Part shown: positions 56,359 to 64,000 of the stretch, in pieces
Position numbering within the stretch: position 1 is the first letter of the stretch
Layout of the letters: each line of letters begins with the position of its first letter
Source of the DNA: Asanoa iriomotensis
GTDB lineage: Bacteria > Actinomycetota > Actinomycetes > Mycobacteriales > Micromonosporaceae
Length of the DNA stretch: 64,000 nt
Direction: 5' to 3'
Assembly: GCF_016862515.1 (NCBI RefSeq)
Contig: NZ_BONC01000004.1
Coordinates: 154,926 to 218,925 of the forward strand
Made by a program: the position numbers and the translations under genes
The notes under the pieces: generated by a model
Database searches by the model: none
Told to the model about the DNA's origin: nothing
What the model saw: the letters and a program-made list of their open reading frames with translations, nothing else

Positions 56359-57272
56359 CACGAGGAGCCAGTCTGCCACGACGGGCTGCCCTCGATGCGG
56401 CGGGCAGTGGTGAATCGAGGACGGCCGGTGAGATCGTCATGCGGTTCAATCCGGTCAAACCCACCGTGTACGCGCAACAGCTCCGGTACCGCCGCGCCGT
56501 GCTCCTCATCGTGCTCGATGGCCAACGCCCCACCGGGCCGCAGCAGCTCGGCCGCCCGGTCGATCACCGGACGCACCACCACCAGCCCGTCCGGCCCGCC
56601 GAACACCGCGGTCGCCGGGTCGTAGCGGTCGACCTCCGGCGGGACCGGCGTGCCCGACGGGACGTACGGCGGGTTGCTGAGCAGCACGTCCACCCGGCCC
56701 CGCAGGTCGGCGAGCAGACCCGGGTCGGTCACGTCGCCGGCCACGACCCGGGTGCCCGGCGCCAGCTCGGCGGCGTTCCGGCGCAGCCAGTCCAGGGCGG
56801 CCGGGGACTTCTCGACCGCGTACACGGTCGAGGCCGTGACCTCGGAAGCCACCGACAGCGCGATCGGGCCGGGCCCGGCGCACAGGTCGACCACCACGGG
56901 GTCGGTCAGCGCACGGGCGACGTCGATGCCCCAGCCGGCGAGCAGCTCGGTCTCGGGCCGGGGCACGAACGCGCCCGGGCCGACCGCCAGCTCCAGGTGC
57001 CGGAAGGCGGCCGTACCCGTGATGTATTGAAGGGGTTCGCGGGCGACCCGGCGATCGACCAGCCGCCGGAACGCGTCGGCCTGCGCGGCGGTGGCCCGGT
57101 CGGCCAACAGGAGCCGGCCGCGCGACACGCCGAGAACGAAGGCCGCCAGCAGCTCGGCGTCGTTTCGCGGTGATTCGACCCCCGCGGACGCCAACCGGTC
57201 GGTGGCATCGGCGATCATTGGTGCGACGCGGATCGTCGTCCCTTCGGTCGGCTGTTGTCGGCGGCCCGTCAC
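56358..57272 (-). CDS. prmC: Release factor glutamine methyltransferase
   Basis: SAM-dependent enzyme of 304 aa that methylates the Gln of the GGQ motif in release factors. The N-terminal helical domain ends near YITGTAAF; the motif I is VVDLCAGPGPIALSVA and the catalytic NPPY is in VLLSNPPYVP. Its substrate PrfA is encoded 4.2 kb away. GTG start has no Shine-Dalgarno site; ATG 57218 is an alternative. Confidence 0.9.
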   Translation of the reverse strand: MTGRRQQPTEGTTIRVAPMIADATDRLASAGVESPRNDAELLAAFVLGVSRGRLLLADRATAAQADAFRRLVDRRVAREPLQYITGTAAFRHLELAVGPGAFVPRPETELLAGWGIDVARALTDPVVVDLCAGPGPIALSVASEVTASTVYAVEKSPAALDWLRRNAAELAPGTRVVAGDVTDPGLLADLRGRVDVLLSNPPYVPSGTPVPPEVDRYDPATAVFGGPDGLVVVRPVIDRAAELLRPGGALAIEHDEEHGAAVPELLRVHGGFDRIEPHDDLTGRPRFTTARRIEGSPSWQTGSS

Positions 57273-57324
57273 TAGATAATCATTGACGTTCGACCACGCG
57301 ACTGTTGCAGAAGGGGGTCACTCG

Positions 57325-58872
57325 GTGGGTTGGCTCGACCGGGTCCCCGACCAGGTTGACGTGTTGCGCCAGGCGCGCGGGCTGCTGACGCAGAGCCGCT
57401 CGGCCGACGCCTGCCTGGTACTCGACCGCGTGCTCGAGACCACCACCGACCCGCAGACCAGGGCGGACGCGCTGGTCCAGCGCCTGTCCGCGGTGATCAA
57501 CCTGGGCCGCACCGCGGAATACGCGGGTGCCGTCGACGCTGCCCTGGAAGGCGCCCGCGAGGTCGGCGACCCCTACGTGCTCGGCCACGCGCACGCCCTG
57601 GCCGCCCTCGCCGCGCACCACCAGGGCGCCCTCGACCGCTGCGTCACCCACTTCGTGCAGAGCGCGAGCTTCCTCACCCGGGTGTCCGACCCGGACGGCG
57701 ACACCGCGTGGGGCTGGCACGACCTGGCGATGGCCTATTCCTACCTGAGCTTCCACGGCTACGCGCTCGGCGCGATCGAGCGGGCCCGGCAGATCGGCAC
57801 CGCCGCCGGGCTGCCCGAGGAGCTGTTCGCCGCGCCCGGCATCCGGCTGCGCAACGCGGTCGCGCTCGACCACTCCGGCGACTCCGACGGCTGCCTGCGG
57901 GTGCTCCGCGACATCGGCGCCGACCTGTGCCGGTTCCTCGACGCCGACGGCGGCGCCAAGCTGCGACCGTCCACGGTGACCGCCTACGGCTACGCGGCGG
58001 CGCGCCGGGGCGCCCTCGGCGAGGAGATCGACGACCGTTCCGACGTGCACGCGCTGTTGGCCGCCGGCGGCGACGGCGCTCGCGCGCGAGACCTGCGCCA
58101 GCTCGGCGAGGTCTGCGTGGCGATCGCGGGCGGCCGGCCGACCGAGGCGCTGCGCCGCATCGGCACCGTCACGATCTCGCCGCAGACGCTGGGCGCGGCC
58201 GAGCCGGAACGGCTGCGCAGCCTGACCTTCGCCCGGGCCGGCGACCACGCCGCGGCCCACCGCGCCGACCGCAAGGCGTTCCGCCTGGCCGCGCAGCGCA
58301 GCGACCGGCTGCAGACGGTCTACGTCGACGGCATCGCGGCGCAGATCGAGCGCGAGGAGCTGCGCCGCACCGCCGCGCAGCTCGCCGGCGAGGCACTCAC
58401 CGACCCGCTGACGGGGCTGCCCAACCGCCGGCAGCTCGAGCGCTACGTGGCGGCGATGGTCGCCCGCGGCGAGCGGGCCGTGATCGGCGTCTGCGACCTC
58501 GACGGCTTCAAGGCGGTCAACACCGAGCACGGCCACCACTCCGGCGACCTGGTGCTCCAGCGCATCGCCGGGGTGATCCACCGGGTGATGCGCCGCGGCG
58601 ACTTCGTGGCCCGCTACGGCGGCGACGAGTTCGTCGTCGTGCTGCCGGGCGCCGGCATGGCCGAGGCGGCCGACGTGGCCCGCCGGGTGGCGGCCGCGGT
58701 CGCCGCCGAAGACTGGCACGCCCTGGTCCCGGGCACACCGGTCGGGGTCAGCGTCGGCTTCGCCGAGGTCAACGGCTCCGGTCCGGCGCTGCGTGACGCT
58801 CTCGGCCAGGCCTTCGAGATCGCCGACCGGGAGATGTTGCGGGCCAAACGCCGCCCGCGCGCCGCGTCCTGA
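57325..58872 (+). CDS. TPR-GGDEF diguanylate cyclase
   Basis: Soluble-looking protein of 515 aa. Residues about 10-330 are helical repeats of the TPR type; the GGDEF domain (about 350-505) begins LTDPLTGLPNRRQLE and has an intact active site in RYGGDEFVVVLPGAG. An RRGD five residues upstream fits the inhibitory I-site. It would make cyclic di-GMP, feeding a signal that can govern development in actinomycetes. GTG 57325 has AAGGGGG eight bases ahead, which is better than the earlier TTG 57283. Confidence 0.88.
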   Translation: MGWLDRVPDQVDVLRQARGLLTQSRSADACLVLDRVLETTTDPQTRADALVQRLSAVINLGRTAEYAGAVDAALEGAREVGDPYVLGHAHALAALAAHHQGALDRCVTHFVQSASFLTRVSDPDGDTAWGWHDLAMAYSYLSFHGYALGAIERARQIGTAAGLPEELFAAPGIRLRNAVALDHSGDSDGCLRVLRDIGADLCRFLDADGGAKLRPSTVTAYGYAAARRGALGEEIDDRSDVHALLAAGGDGARARDLRQLGEVCVAIAGGRPTEALRRIGTVTISPQTLGAAEPERLRSLTFARAGDHAAAHRADRKAFRLAAQRSDRLQTVYVDGIAAQIEREELRRTAAQLAGEALTDPLTGLPNRRQLERYVAAMVARGERAVIGVCDLDGFKAVNTEHGHHSGDLVLQRIAGVIHRVMRRGDFVARYGGDEFVVVLPGAGMAEAADVARRVAAAVAAEDWHALVPGTPVGVSVGFAEVNGSGPALRDALGQAFEIADREMLRAKRRPRAAS

Positions 58873-60244
58873 CGACATCCGGCGCCACGTGCGCCAGCAG
58901 CACGAGGCCGAAGGCCATCAGGAGGCCGCCGACGATCGTCGCCTCCATCGTGGAGAGCCGGATCTCGGTGAACGGCAGCGGAAAGCCCGTGCGGAAGACC
59001 GGCAGCGGCAATGGCTCCGCGCCGCTCGCGGTCAGCACGGTCTCGGCGGCGTTGTTCGCGCTGTCCGGGTCGCCGGGGCTCGCCTCGGCTACCGCCCGGC
59101 CGGCGATCGGGCCGGCCGCCTCGACCCGGACCCGCACGGTCAGCGTCGCTTCGGCGCCGGGCGTCAGGTCACCGACCGCCCAGCGGCCGGCCTCCTGGTC
59201 GTAGCCGCCGGCACTCGACGACGCGGACACGAAGACCAGCCCGTCGCGGGGCGGATCGGTGACGGTCACCGCGCGCGCCGGGTCCGGGCCGGCGTTGCCG
59301 ACGGTCAGGGTGATCGTGATTTCCTGCCCGAAGACCGGGGTGAGGTTGCTGACGTCCCGCTCGAGCGCCACGTCGGCCGCGGTCACCACCGGAGCCGCCC
59401 GGGCGACGGCGTTGCCCGGGACCGGGTCGTCGGCGCCGCTCTGGGTGACCAGCACCGCGGTGTCGCCCCAGACGGGGAACGCGGTCAGCGCCCGCACCGT
59501 CCACGTCGCACTGGCACCGGCCGCCAACGTGCCCACGTGCCAGCGGGCGGCGGTGGCCACCGCGCCGGTGCCCACCGGCAGCCCGGTCACCTGGCCGGCG
59601 GTCGCCGCCGACGCCAGGAAGGTCCCGGCGACCACCGGATCCGCCACCTCCACGTCGGACGCCGGCGCCGGGCCCTTGTTGGTCACGGTGACCACGAAGC
59701 TGACCGGCTCACCGAGTCTGGCCGTGGCCGGTACGACCTGGGCCACCAGCGCGAGGTCCGCCCGCGGCACCGTGGCCGCCCCGTTGGCCGCGGTCACCCG
59801 CAGCGCCGCCGTCGCCAAGTCGTTCCGGGCGTCGCCGTCCCGTGGGGTCGCACCGACCAGCGCGGCTGCCGCCGTGACGGTGGCCGGTCCACTCCCGCGC
59901 ACCACGAGCGTCAGCGTCACGGTCTTCCGCACCGGCAGCGCCCCGACGGTCCACACCAGACCGTCGAAGGAACCCTGGCCGGCGGTGTGTTTCGTGACGG
60001 CGAGGCGCGACGGCAGCGGCACCGCGACGCGTACGCCGGCCGCTGGCAGGAAGCCCTTGTTGTGCGCCGTGATGGTCAGGGTCGCGTCCTGCCCTGCCCG
60101 CACCGTGGCCGGCGCGACCTTGCCCGCCAGCGCGACGTCCACGGTGCTCGGCAGGGGTGTCGCCAGCGCGACGCCGGACAGCAACACCAGCAGCCCGAGC
60201 GGCACGGATGCCACTGCGAGCCGAAACCACCTCACACCAGTCAC
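58769..60244 (-). CDS. Cell-surface protein with DUF11 repeats
   Basis: Exported protein of 491 aa: signal peptide (VPLGLLVLLSGVALA), three DUF11-type beta-sandwich repeats (about 45-160, 165-285, 290-400; each with VTVTNKGPAPASDV-like cores), a C-terminal helix (ATIVGGLLMAFGLVLLAHV) and a basic cytosolic tail. The tail is encoded antisense to the GGDEF gene for 104 bases. It is probably an envelope structural or adhesion protein. The start is uncertain: GTG 60244 or GTG 60235. Confidence 0.78.
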   Translation of the reverse strand: MTGVRWFRLAVASVPLGLLVLLSGVALATPLPSTVDVALAGKVAPATVRAGQDATLTITAHNKGFLPAAGVRVAVPLPSRLAVTKHTAGQGSFDGLVWTVGALPVRKTVTLTLVVRGSGPATVTAAAALVGATPRDGDARNDLATAALRVTAANGAATVPRADLALVAQVVPATARLGEPVSFVVTVTNKGPAPASDVEVADPVVAGTFLASAATAGQVTGLPVGTGAVATAARWHVGTLAAGASATWTVRALTAFPVWGDTAVLVTQSGADDPVPGNAVARAAPVVTAADVALERDVSNLTPVFGQEITITLTVGNAGPDPARAVTVTDPPRDGLVFVSASSSAGGYDQEAGRWAVGDLTPGAEATLTVRVRVEAAGPIAGRAVAEASPGDPDSANNAAETVLTASGAEPLPLPVFRTGFPLPFTEIRLSTMEATIVGGLLMAFGLVLLAHVAPDVVRTRRAGGVWPATSPGRRSRRPGRERHAAPDRSR

Positions 60245-60282
60245 ACTATCCACACACTCGGACAAAAATGACCGAAATGCGG

Positions 60283-60330
60283 CGTCAAGCCGGCCTTGAC
60301 GAAGTCGGTGGCGTCAACCCACACTTGACG
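60283..60330. promoter_or_regulatory. Twin operator CGTCAA-N7-TTGACG upstream of the Clp_N gene
   Basis: Two 19-base sites of identical build (60283-60301 and 60312-60330), centres 29 bp apart, the second ending one base before the start codon. The upstream TTGACG (60296-60301) could serve as -35, with CACACT (60320-60325) 18 bases later as -10, so a bound protein would cover the promoter and the start. The regulator is unknown; the HTH in the encoded protein makes autoregulation possible. Confidence 0.6.
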
Positions 60331-60331
60331 C

Positions 60332-61033
60332 ATGGCACCCTTCGACCTCTCCGTCGACGCCCTGATCAGCCAGCTCGAGAGCGACCTGCCCGACGCCGAC
60401 CCCGTGGCCCGCGTCGGGGAGGCCCGGTCCCGGGCGCGCGCCCTCGGCGACCTCGGCGACCAGCTCATCGACCACTTCATCCGGGCCGCCCGGCTCTCCG
60501 GGGCGTCCTGGAGCCAGATCGGCGACGCCATGGGCGTCTCCAAGCAGGCCGCCCAGCAGCGCGGCGGCGCGGGCAGGTTCGCCCGGTTCACCGAGAAGGC
60601 CGCGAGGGTCGCCAAGGACAGCAGCGCGCTGGCCCACGAGCGCGGCAACCCGCTGGTCGAGCCCGAGCACGTGCTGGTCGCCCTGCTCGGCGCCACCGAC
60701 GCGCTGGCCGCCAAGCTGGTCGGCACGCTCGGCGCGGACCCCGCCACGCTCGCCGAGGCGGTCACCGGGCGGTTGCCGGCGCCGGGCCGGAAGGCGGCAC
60801 CCGACCACGTGCCGTTCTCCGCCGGCGCCAAGCAGCTGCTCCAGGAAGCCATGCAAAGCGCCCTCGACCTCGGCCACAACTACGTCGGCACCGAGCACAT
60901 CCTGCTCGGCGTGCTGCGCATGCCCGACACCGCGGCCGGCCAGGTGCTCGCCGACGCCGGGCTCGGCTACGACCGCGTCAAGCAGGCGGTCGAGACGGCG
61001 CTGCTCGGCTTCCAGCACCGCGCCAAGGGATGA
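60332..61033 (+). CDS. Clp N-terminal-domain protein with HTH
   Basis: Protein of 233 aa: residues about 10-70 hold a helix-turn-helix (SWSQIGDAMGVSKQAAQQR), and the C-terminal part holds two Clp_N repeats (NPLVEPEHVLVALLG and HNYVGTEHILLGVL), the adaptor-binding fold of ClpC/ClpA. No AAA ATPase part is present. It may link proteolysis or stress sensing to gene control. Next gene starts with an ATGA overlap. Paired operators lie at its start. Confidence 0.83.
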   Translation: MAPFDLSVDALISQLESDLPDADPVARVGEARSRARALGDLGDQLIDHFIRAARLSGASWSQIGDAMGVSKQAAQQRGGAGRFARFTEKAARVAKDSSALAHERGNPLVEPEHVLVALLGATDALAAKLVGTLGADPATLAEAVTGRLPAPGRKAAPDHVPFSAGAKQLLQEAMQSALDLGHNYVGTEHILLGVLRMPDTAAGQVLADAGLGYDRVKQAVETALLGFQHRAKG

Positions 61034-61533
61034 CCGACCGCTACGGCGCGGTCGACGCGCACTACCCGGACGAGGGCGGCGCCCGCGCGGCCCTCGTCGT
61101 GGCCGCCGAACCCCGGTTCGCCACGCTCGTCGAGGAAAAGATCGGCACGGTGACGGCGGTGCCGGCGTACCGGCCGGGCTTCTTCTTCGAGCGCGAGCTG
61201 CCGGTGATCCGCGCCGTGCTCGCCACGACCGCGCCGGTCGACCTGCTCATCGTGGACGGTTACGTCGACCTGGACCCTGCGGGCCGACCCGGGCTCGGCG
61301 CCCGCCTGCGTGCGGAGATCGACATTCCGGTGGTGGGTGTCGCGAAGACCGCGTTCCGGTCGGCGACGCACGCGGTGCCCGTGGTCCGCGGCGGCACCCG
61401 GCCGCTCTACGTGACCGCGGCCGGCATCCCGCTCGCGGAGGCAGCGGCACTCGTCAGCGCGATGGCCGGCGCACACCGGATCCCCGACGCGCTGCGCCGG
61501 GTCGACCGGCTCGCGCGGTCAGTGCCGGGATAG
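61030..61533 (+). CDS. Endonuclease V-family protein, short and divergent
   Basis: Protein of 167 aa resembling endonuclease V, which nicks DNA next to deoxyinosine. Metal-site acids are kept: Asp in GAVDAHYPD, Glu in [11 protein letters not shown] and Asp in [11 protein letters not shown]. It lacks the first 35 residues of Thermotoga-type enzymes, and the GQG and HPR positions and the C-terminal His are changed. Coupled to the Clp_N gene. Activity uncertain. 3' ends of this and prfA overlap by 15 bases. Confidence 0.75.
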   Translation: MTDRYGAVDAHYPDEGGARAALVVAAEPRFATLVEEKIGTVTAVPAYRPGFFFERELPVIRAVLATTAPVDLLIVDGYVDLDPAGRPGLGARLRAEIDIPVVGVAKTAFRSATHAVPVVRGGTRPLYVTAAGIPLAEAAALVSAMAGAHRIPDALRRVDRLARSVPG

Positions 61534-62607
61534 CTCCGTCTCGCCGGCCAGCCGGGCCGCCCGGTCCGCCTCGCTGAGCGCGTCCAGCACGCCGTCGAGG
61601 TCGCCGGCCAGCGCCAGGTCGAGGTTGTAGGCGGTGTAGCCGATCCGGTGGTCGCTGATCCGGTTCTGCGGGAAGTTGTAGGTGCGGATCCGCTCGGAGC
61701 GGTCCACGGTGCGCACCTGGGCCTTGCGGGCGTCGGACGCGGCCGCGTTGGCCTCCTCCTGCGCCGCAGCCAGCAGCCGGGCGCGCAGGATCCGCATCGC
61801 CTGCTCCCGGTTCTGCAGCTGGCTCTTCTCGTTCTGGCAGCTCACGACGATGCCCGTGGGTAGGTGCGTGATGCGTACCGCCGAGTCCGTGGTGTTGACC
61901 GACTGACCGCCCGGCCCGGACGACCGGAACACGTCGACCCGGATGTCGCCCGGGTCGATGCTCACGTCGACGTCCTCGGCCTCGGGGAGCACCAGCACGC
62001 CGGCCGCCGAGGTGTGGATCCGGCCCTGCGACTCGGTGACCGGCACCCGCTGCACGCGGTGGACGCCGCCCTCCCACTTGAGCCGCGACCAGACGCCGTT
62101 GCCGCCCTCCGGCACACCGCGGGTCTTGACCGCCAGCGAGACGTCCTTGACGCCGCCGAGGTCGGAGTCCTGCGCGTCGATCACCTCGGTGACCCAGCCG
62201 TGCCGCTCGGCGTAGCGGGTGTACATCCGCAGCAGGTCGCCCGCGAACAGCGCCGACTCCTCGCCGCCCTCGCCCGCCTTGATCTCCAGGATCACGTCCT
62301 TGGCGTCGTGCGGGTCGCGCGGCATGAGCAGCTCGGCGAGGCGCTCCTCGAGGGCCGGCAGGGTGGCCGCGATCGAGTCGACCTCGCCGGCGAACGACGG
62401 GTCCTCGGCGGCCAGCTCACGCGCGGCGGCGAGGTCGGCGCGGGTCTGCTCGAGCTCGTCGTTGGCCTTGCGGATCGGGGCCAGCTCGGCGAACCGCCGG
62501 CCCACCCGCCGGGCCGTGTTCTGGTCAGCGTGGATCGCCGGGTCGGCGAGCCGCTTCTCCAGCTCGTCGTACTCGTCGAGCAGCCCCGCGAGTCGATCCA
62601 CGCTCAT
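61519..62607 (-). CDS. prfA: Peptide chain release factor 1
   Basis: Release factor of 362 aa recognising UAA/UAG. The catalytic GGQ is in [13 protein letters not shown]; domain 1 is the N-terminal helical part with [15 protein letters not shown], and [13 protein letters not shown] RF1 motifs are present. The stop-codon tripeptide region is within [19 protein letters not shown] follows AGGGG. Target of PrmC. Confidence 0.95.
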   Translation of the reverse strand: MSVDRLAGLLDEYDELEKRLADPAIHADQNTARRVGRRFAELAPIRKANDELEQTRADLAAARELAAEDPSFAGEVDSIAATLPALEERLAELLMPRDPHDAKDVILEIKAGEGGEESALFAGDLLRMYTRYAERHGWVTEVIDAQDSDLGGVKDVSLAVKTRGVPEGGNGVWSRLKWEGGVHRVQRVPVTESQGRIHTSAAGVLVLPEAEDVDVSIDPGDIRVDVFRSSGPGGQSVNTTDSAVRITHLPTGIVVSCQNEKSQLQNREQAMRILRARLLAAAQEEANAAASDARKAQVRTVDRSERIRTYNFPQNRISDHRIGYTAYNLDLALAGDLDGVLDALSEADRAARLAGETELSRH

Positions 62608-62643
62608 TGTCGTACCCCTTTGCCGGCCCCTTGTTGACACGAA

Positions 62644-62682
62644 ACGGCGCCCACCCCCGCAGGACCGCGAGGGGGGCGCCGT
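62644..62682 (-). terminator. Stem-loop between rpmE and prfA
   Basis: A 15-base-pair stem with one bulge and one mismatch and the loop AGGACC, ten bases after the rpmE stop on the minus strand, followed by GTTTCGTGTC. Probably an intrinsic terminator or attenuator between the two genes. Confidence 0.7.
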
Positions 62683-62690
62683 CGGCGTAG

Positions 62691-62912
62691 CTACTTCTTC
62701 TTGGCCTGAACCTTGGCGTACTTCTGCTGGAACTTGGCCACGCGGCCGGCGGTGTCGAGAACGCGCTGCTTGCCGGTGTAGAACGGGTGGCAGGCGCTGC
62801 AGGTCTCGACGTGGATCTGACCGTTCTTCGCCGTGCTGCGGGTGGTGAACGTGTTGCCGCAGCTACAGGTGACCTCGGTGCTCACGTACTGCGGGTGGAT
62901 GTCGGGCTTCAT
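62691..62912 (-). CDS. rpmE: 50S ribosomal protein L31 (zinc-binding form)
   Basis: Ribosomal protein of 73 aa with the four-cysteine zinc site: TCSCGNTF and [15 protein letters not shown]-minus paralogue usually exists elsewhere. ATG 62912 follows AAAGGA. First gene of the canonical rpmE-prfA order. Confidence 0.96.
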   Translation of the reverse strand: MKPDIHPQYVSTEVTCSCGNTFTTRSTAKNGQIHVETCSACHPFYTGKQRVLDTAGRVAKFQQKYAKVQAKKK

Positions 62913-63051
62913 GCCGCCTCGGTCCTTTCGTCGATGGTCGCCGGGTCGTCCACCGAACGGACGTGAACCGGAACCTTGGCCGATTGACCAGTCTGCCATG
63001 CAGTGGTCCGCCGGGTGTAACGCGCCCCCTGGGGTGGTCATTCCCGTGGGT

Positions 63052-63057
63052 CATGAT
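63052..63057 (+). promoter_or_regulatory. Leaderless-type -10 (CATGAT) for the Pnkp-like gene
   Basis: CATGAT lies seven bases before the ATG at 63065, favouring that start over the ATG at 63053. Confidence 0.4.
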
Positions 63058-63064
63058 TGACCGC

Positions 63065-63973
63065 ATGCCGTCCCGCGTGCCCAGGTTGATCATCACACGC
63101 GGCCTGCCCGCGTCCGGTAAGACCACCTATGCGCGCTCGCTGCAGCCCTGGGTGGTCCGGGTCAACCGCGACGACCTGCGCAGGATGCTGCACGGCGAGC
63201 CGCTGCTCACCGACCGGGCCGAGCGCGAGGTCACGATCGCCTCGTACACGCTGGTCGACAGCCTCCTCCAGGCCGGCGTCGACGTCTGCGTCGACGACAC
63301 GAACCTGCGCACCCGGGTCGCTCGCGAATGGGCGGGCCTCGCCGCCCGCCACGGCGCCACCTTCGAGGTGCACGACCTCACCGACGTGCCGGTCGACGAG
63401 TGCGTCCGCCGTGACGCCACCCGCCCCAAGGAGGAGCAGGTCGGCGAGGTGGCGATCCGGTCGATGCACCAGCGGTACCTGGCCGGCCGCACCCTGCCGC
63501 TCCCGGTGCCGTCGGTCGCCGCCGCACCGCCGACGGACCGCTACGAGCCGCCGGCGGACGCGCCCGAGATCGTGCTGGTCGACATCGACGGCACGGTCGC
63601 GCTGCTCGGCGACCGCCACCACCTCGACCTCGACCGGGTCATCGAGGACGAGCCCAACCACGCGGTGATCGCCGCGGTCCGCGCCATGCACGCCGCGGGC
63701 TACGGGGTCATCTACTGCACCGGCCGCGAGGAGAGCGCCCGCACCGACACCGAGGACTGGCTGGCGGAACACGTCGGCGTCCCGTACCTGGCGCTGCACA
63801 TGCGCGGCTTCGGCGACACGCGCCGCGACGCGGTGGTCAAGCGCGACATCTTCCAGAGCGAGATCGCGGGCGACTTCCGCGTCGTCGGCGTCTTCGACGA
63901 CCGCCAGCACGTCGTCCGGATGTGGCGCGACCTGGGCCTGACCGTCTTCCAGGTCGCCGAAGGCGACTTCTAG
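63065..63973 (+). CDS. Polynucleotide kinase-phosphatase-like protein
   Basis: Protein of 302 aa with an N-terminal P-loop kinase (GLPASGKTTYARSLQP, NRDDLRRMLHG, DDTNLRTRVA) and a C-terminal HAD phosphatase (LVDIDGTVALL, CTGREESAR, KRDIFQSEI, VFDDRQHVV), the order of T4 Pnkp. It could repair RNA or DNA ends by adding 5' and removing 3' phosphate. Upstream of rpmE and divergent from it. Confidence 0.85.
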   Translation: MPSRVPRLIITRGLPASGKTTYARSLQPWVVRVNRDDLRRMLHGEPLLTDRAEREVTIASYTLVDSLLQAGVDVCVDDTNLRTRVAREWAGLAARHGATFEVHDLTDVPVDECVRRDATRPKEEQVGEVAIRSMHQRYLAGRTLPLPVPSVAAAPPTDRYEPPADAPEIVLVDIDGTVALLGDRHHLDLDRVIEDEPNHAVIAAVRAMHAAGYGVIYCTGREESARTDTEDWLAEHVGVPYLALHMRGFGDTRRDAVVKRDIFQSEIAGDFRVVGVFDDRQHVVRMWRDLGLTVFQVAEGDF

Positions 63974-64000
63974 CTCATTGCTCGGGTCCGCGGTGGTGCG

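Noticed and set aside
60283..60330. HspR (HAIR) sites upstream of the Clp_N gene
   Set aside because: HAIR is CTTGAGT-N7-ACTCAAG; the arms here are in the opposite order and the sequence differs, so the name was not used.

Overview
The window is high-GC, GC3-biased DNA that reads as a chromosomal segment of an actinomycete, most likely Micromonosporaceae. Supporting signs are the rpmE-prfA-prmC-sua5-atp gene order, a NucS mismatch endonuclease, a MurA with the mycobacterial-type Asp active site, ethylmalonyl-CoA mutase, DUF2550 next to atpC, and many leaderless-type promoters (TANNNT or CANNNT followed 6-7 nt later by ATG/GTG). I see no rRNA, tRNA, CRISPR array, transposase or prophage. The species assignment is inference.

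Layout. 1-5261: sugar ABC transporter pieces (permease cut by the window edge, Tat-type lipoprotein) divergent from an aldonate catabolic operon (SDR, DgoR-like regulator, DgoD, mutarotase-like protein). 5261-7741: methyltransferase, FBP zinc-finger protein, DUF2855 protein. 7826-15332: two tandem paralogous giant secreted PQQ-type sugar dehydrogenases (about 1,230 aa each). 15673-20977: a five-gene polysaccharide operon (GT4, Wzz-like, Wzy/ligase-like, two GT2). A 132-bp inverted-repeat element follows, then a serine hydrolase and a small zinc-site protein. 22298-29972: double-domain 3-hydroxyacyl-CoA dehydrogenase, two alpha/beta hydrolases, aldehyde dehydrogenase, an unknown membrane protein, nucS and a DUF4126 protein. 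30039-34290: a tightly coupled four-gene operon around an FtsK/SpoIIIE-type ATPase with coiled-coil and membrane partners, the best candidate for an undescribed system. 34836-43471: ethylmalonyl-CoA mutase, ABC-2 exporter, cobalamin adenosyltransferase, murA, hbd, DUF2550. 43485-52818: ATP synthase genes atpI-Z-B-E-F-H-A-G-D, with an LCP-family gene between atpD and atpC. 52977-63973: SDR-DUF2867 gene, two Sua5-family genes flanking a low-molecular-weight phosphatase, prmC, a four-gene block (GGDEF, DUF11, Clp_N/HTH, short endonuclease V), prfA, rpmE and a Pnkp-like kinase/phosphatase.

Functional links. Ethylmalonyl-CoA mutase needs adenosylcobalamin, which the adenosyltransferase at 39401 supplies; Hbd and the fused dehydrogenase belong to the same acyl-CoA chemistry (butyrate/acetoacetyl-CoA and beta-oxidation type reactions). 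The aldonate operon with its transporter takes up and dehydrates a galactonate-like sugar acid. The rpmE/prfA/prmC/sua5 set serves translation and its termination. Start codons were chosen from Shine-Dalgarno sites, from four-base GTGA/ATGA overlaps, or from leaderless promoter spacing.
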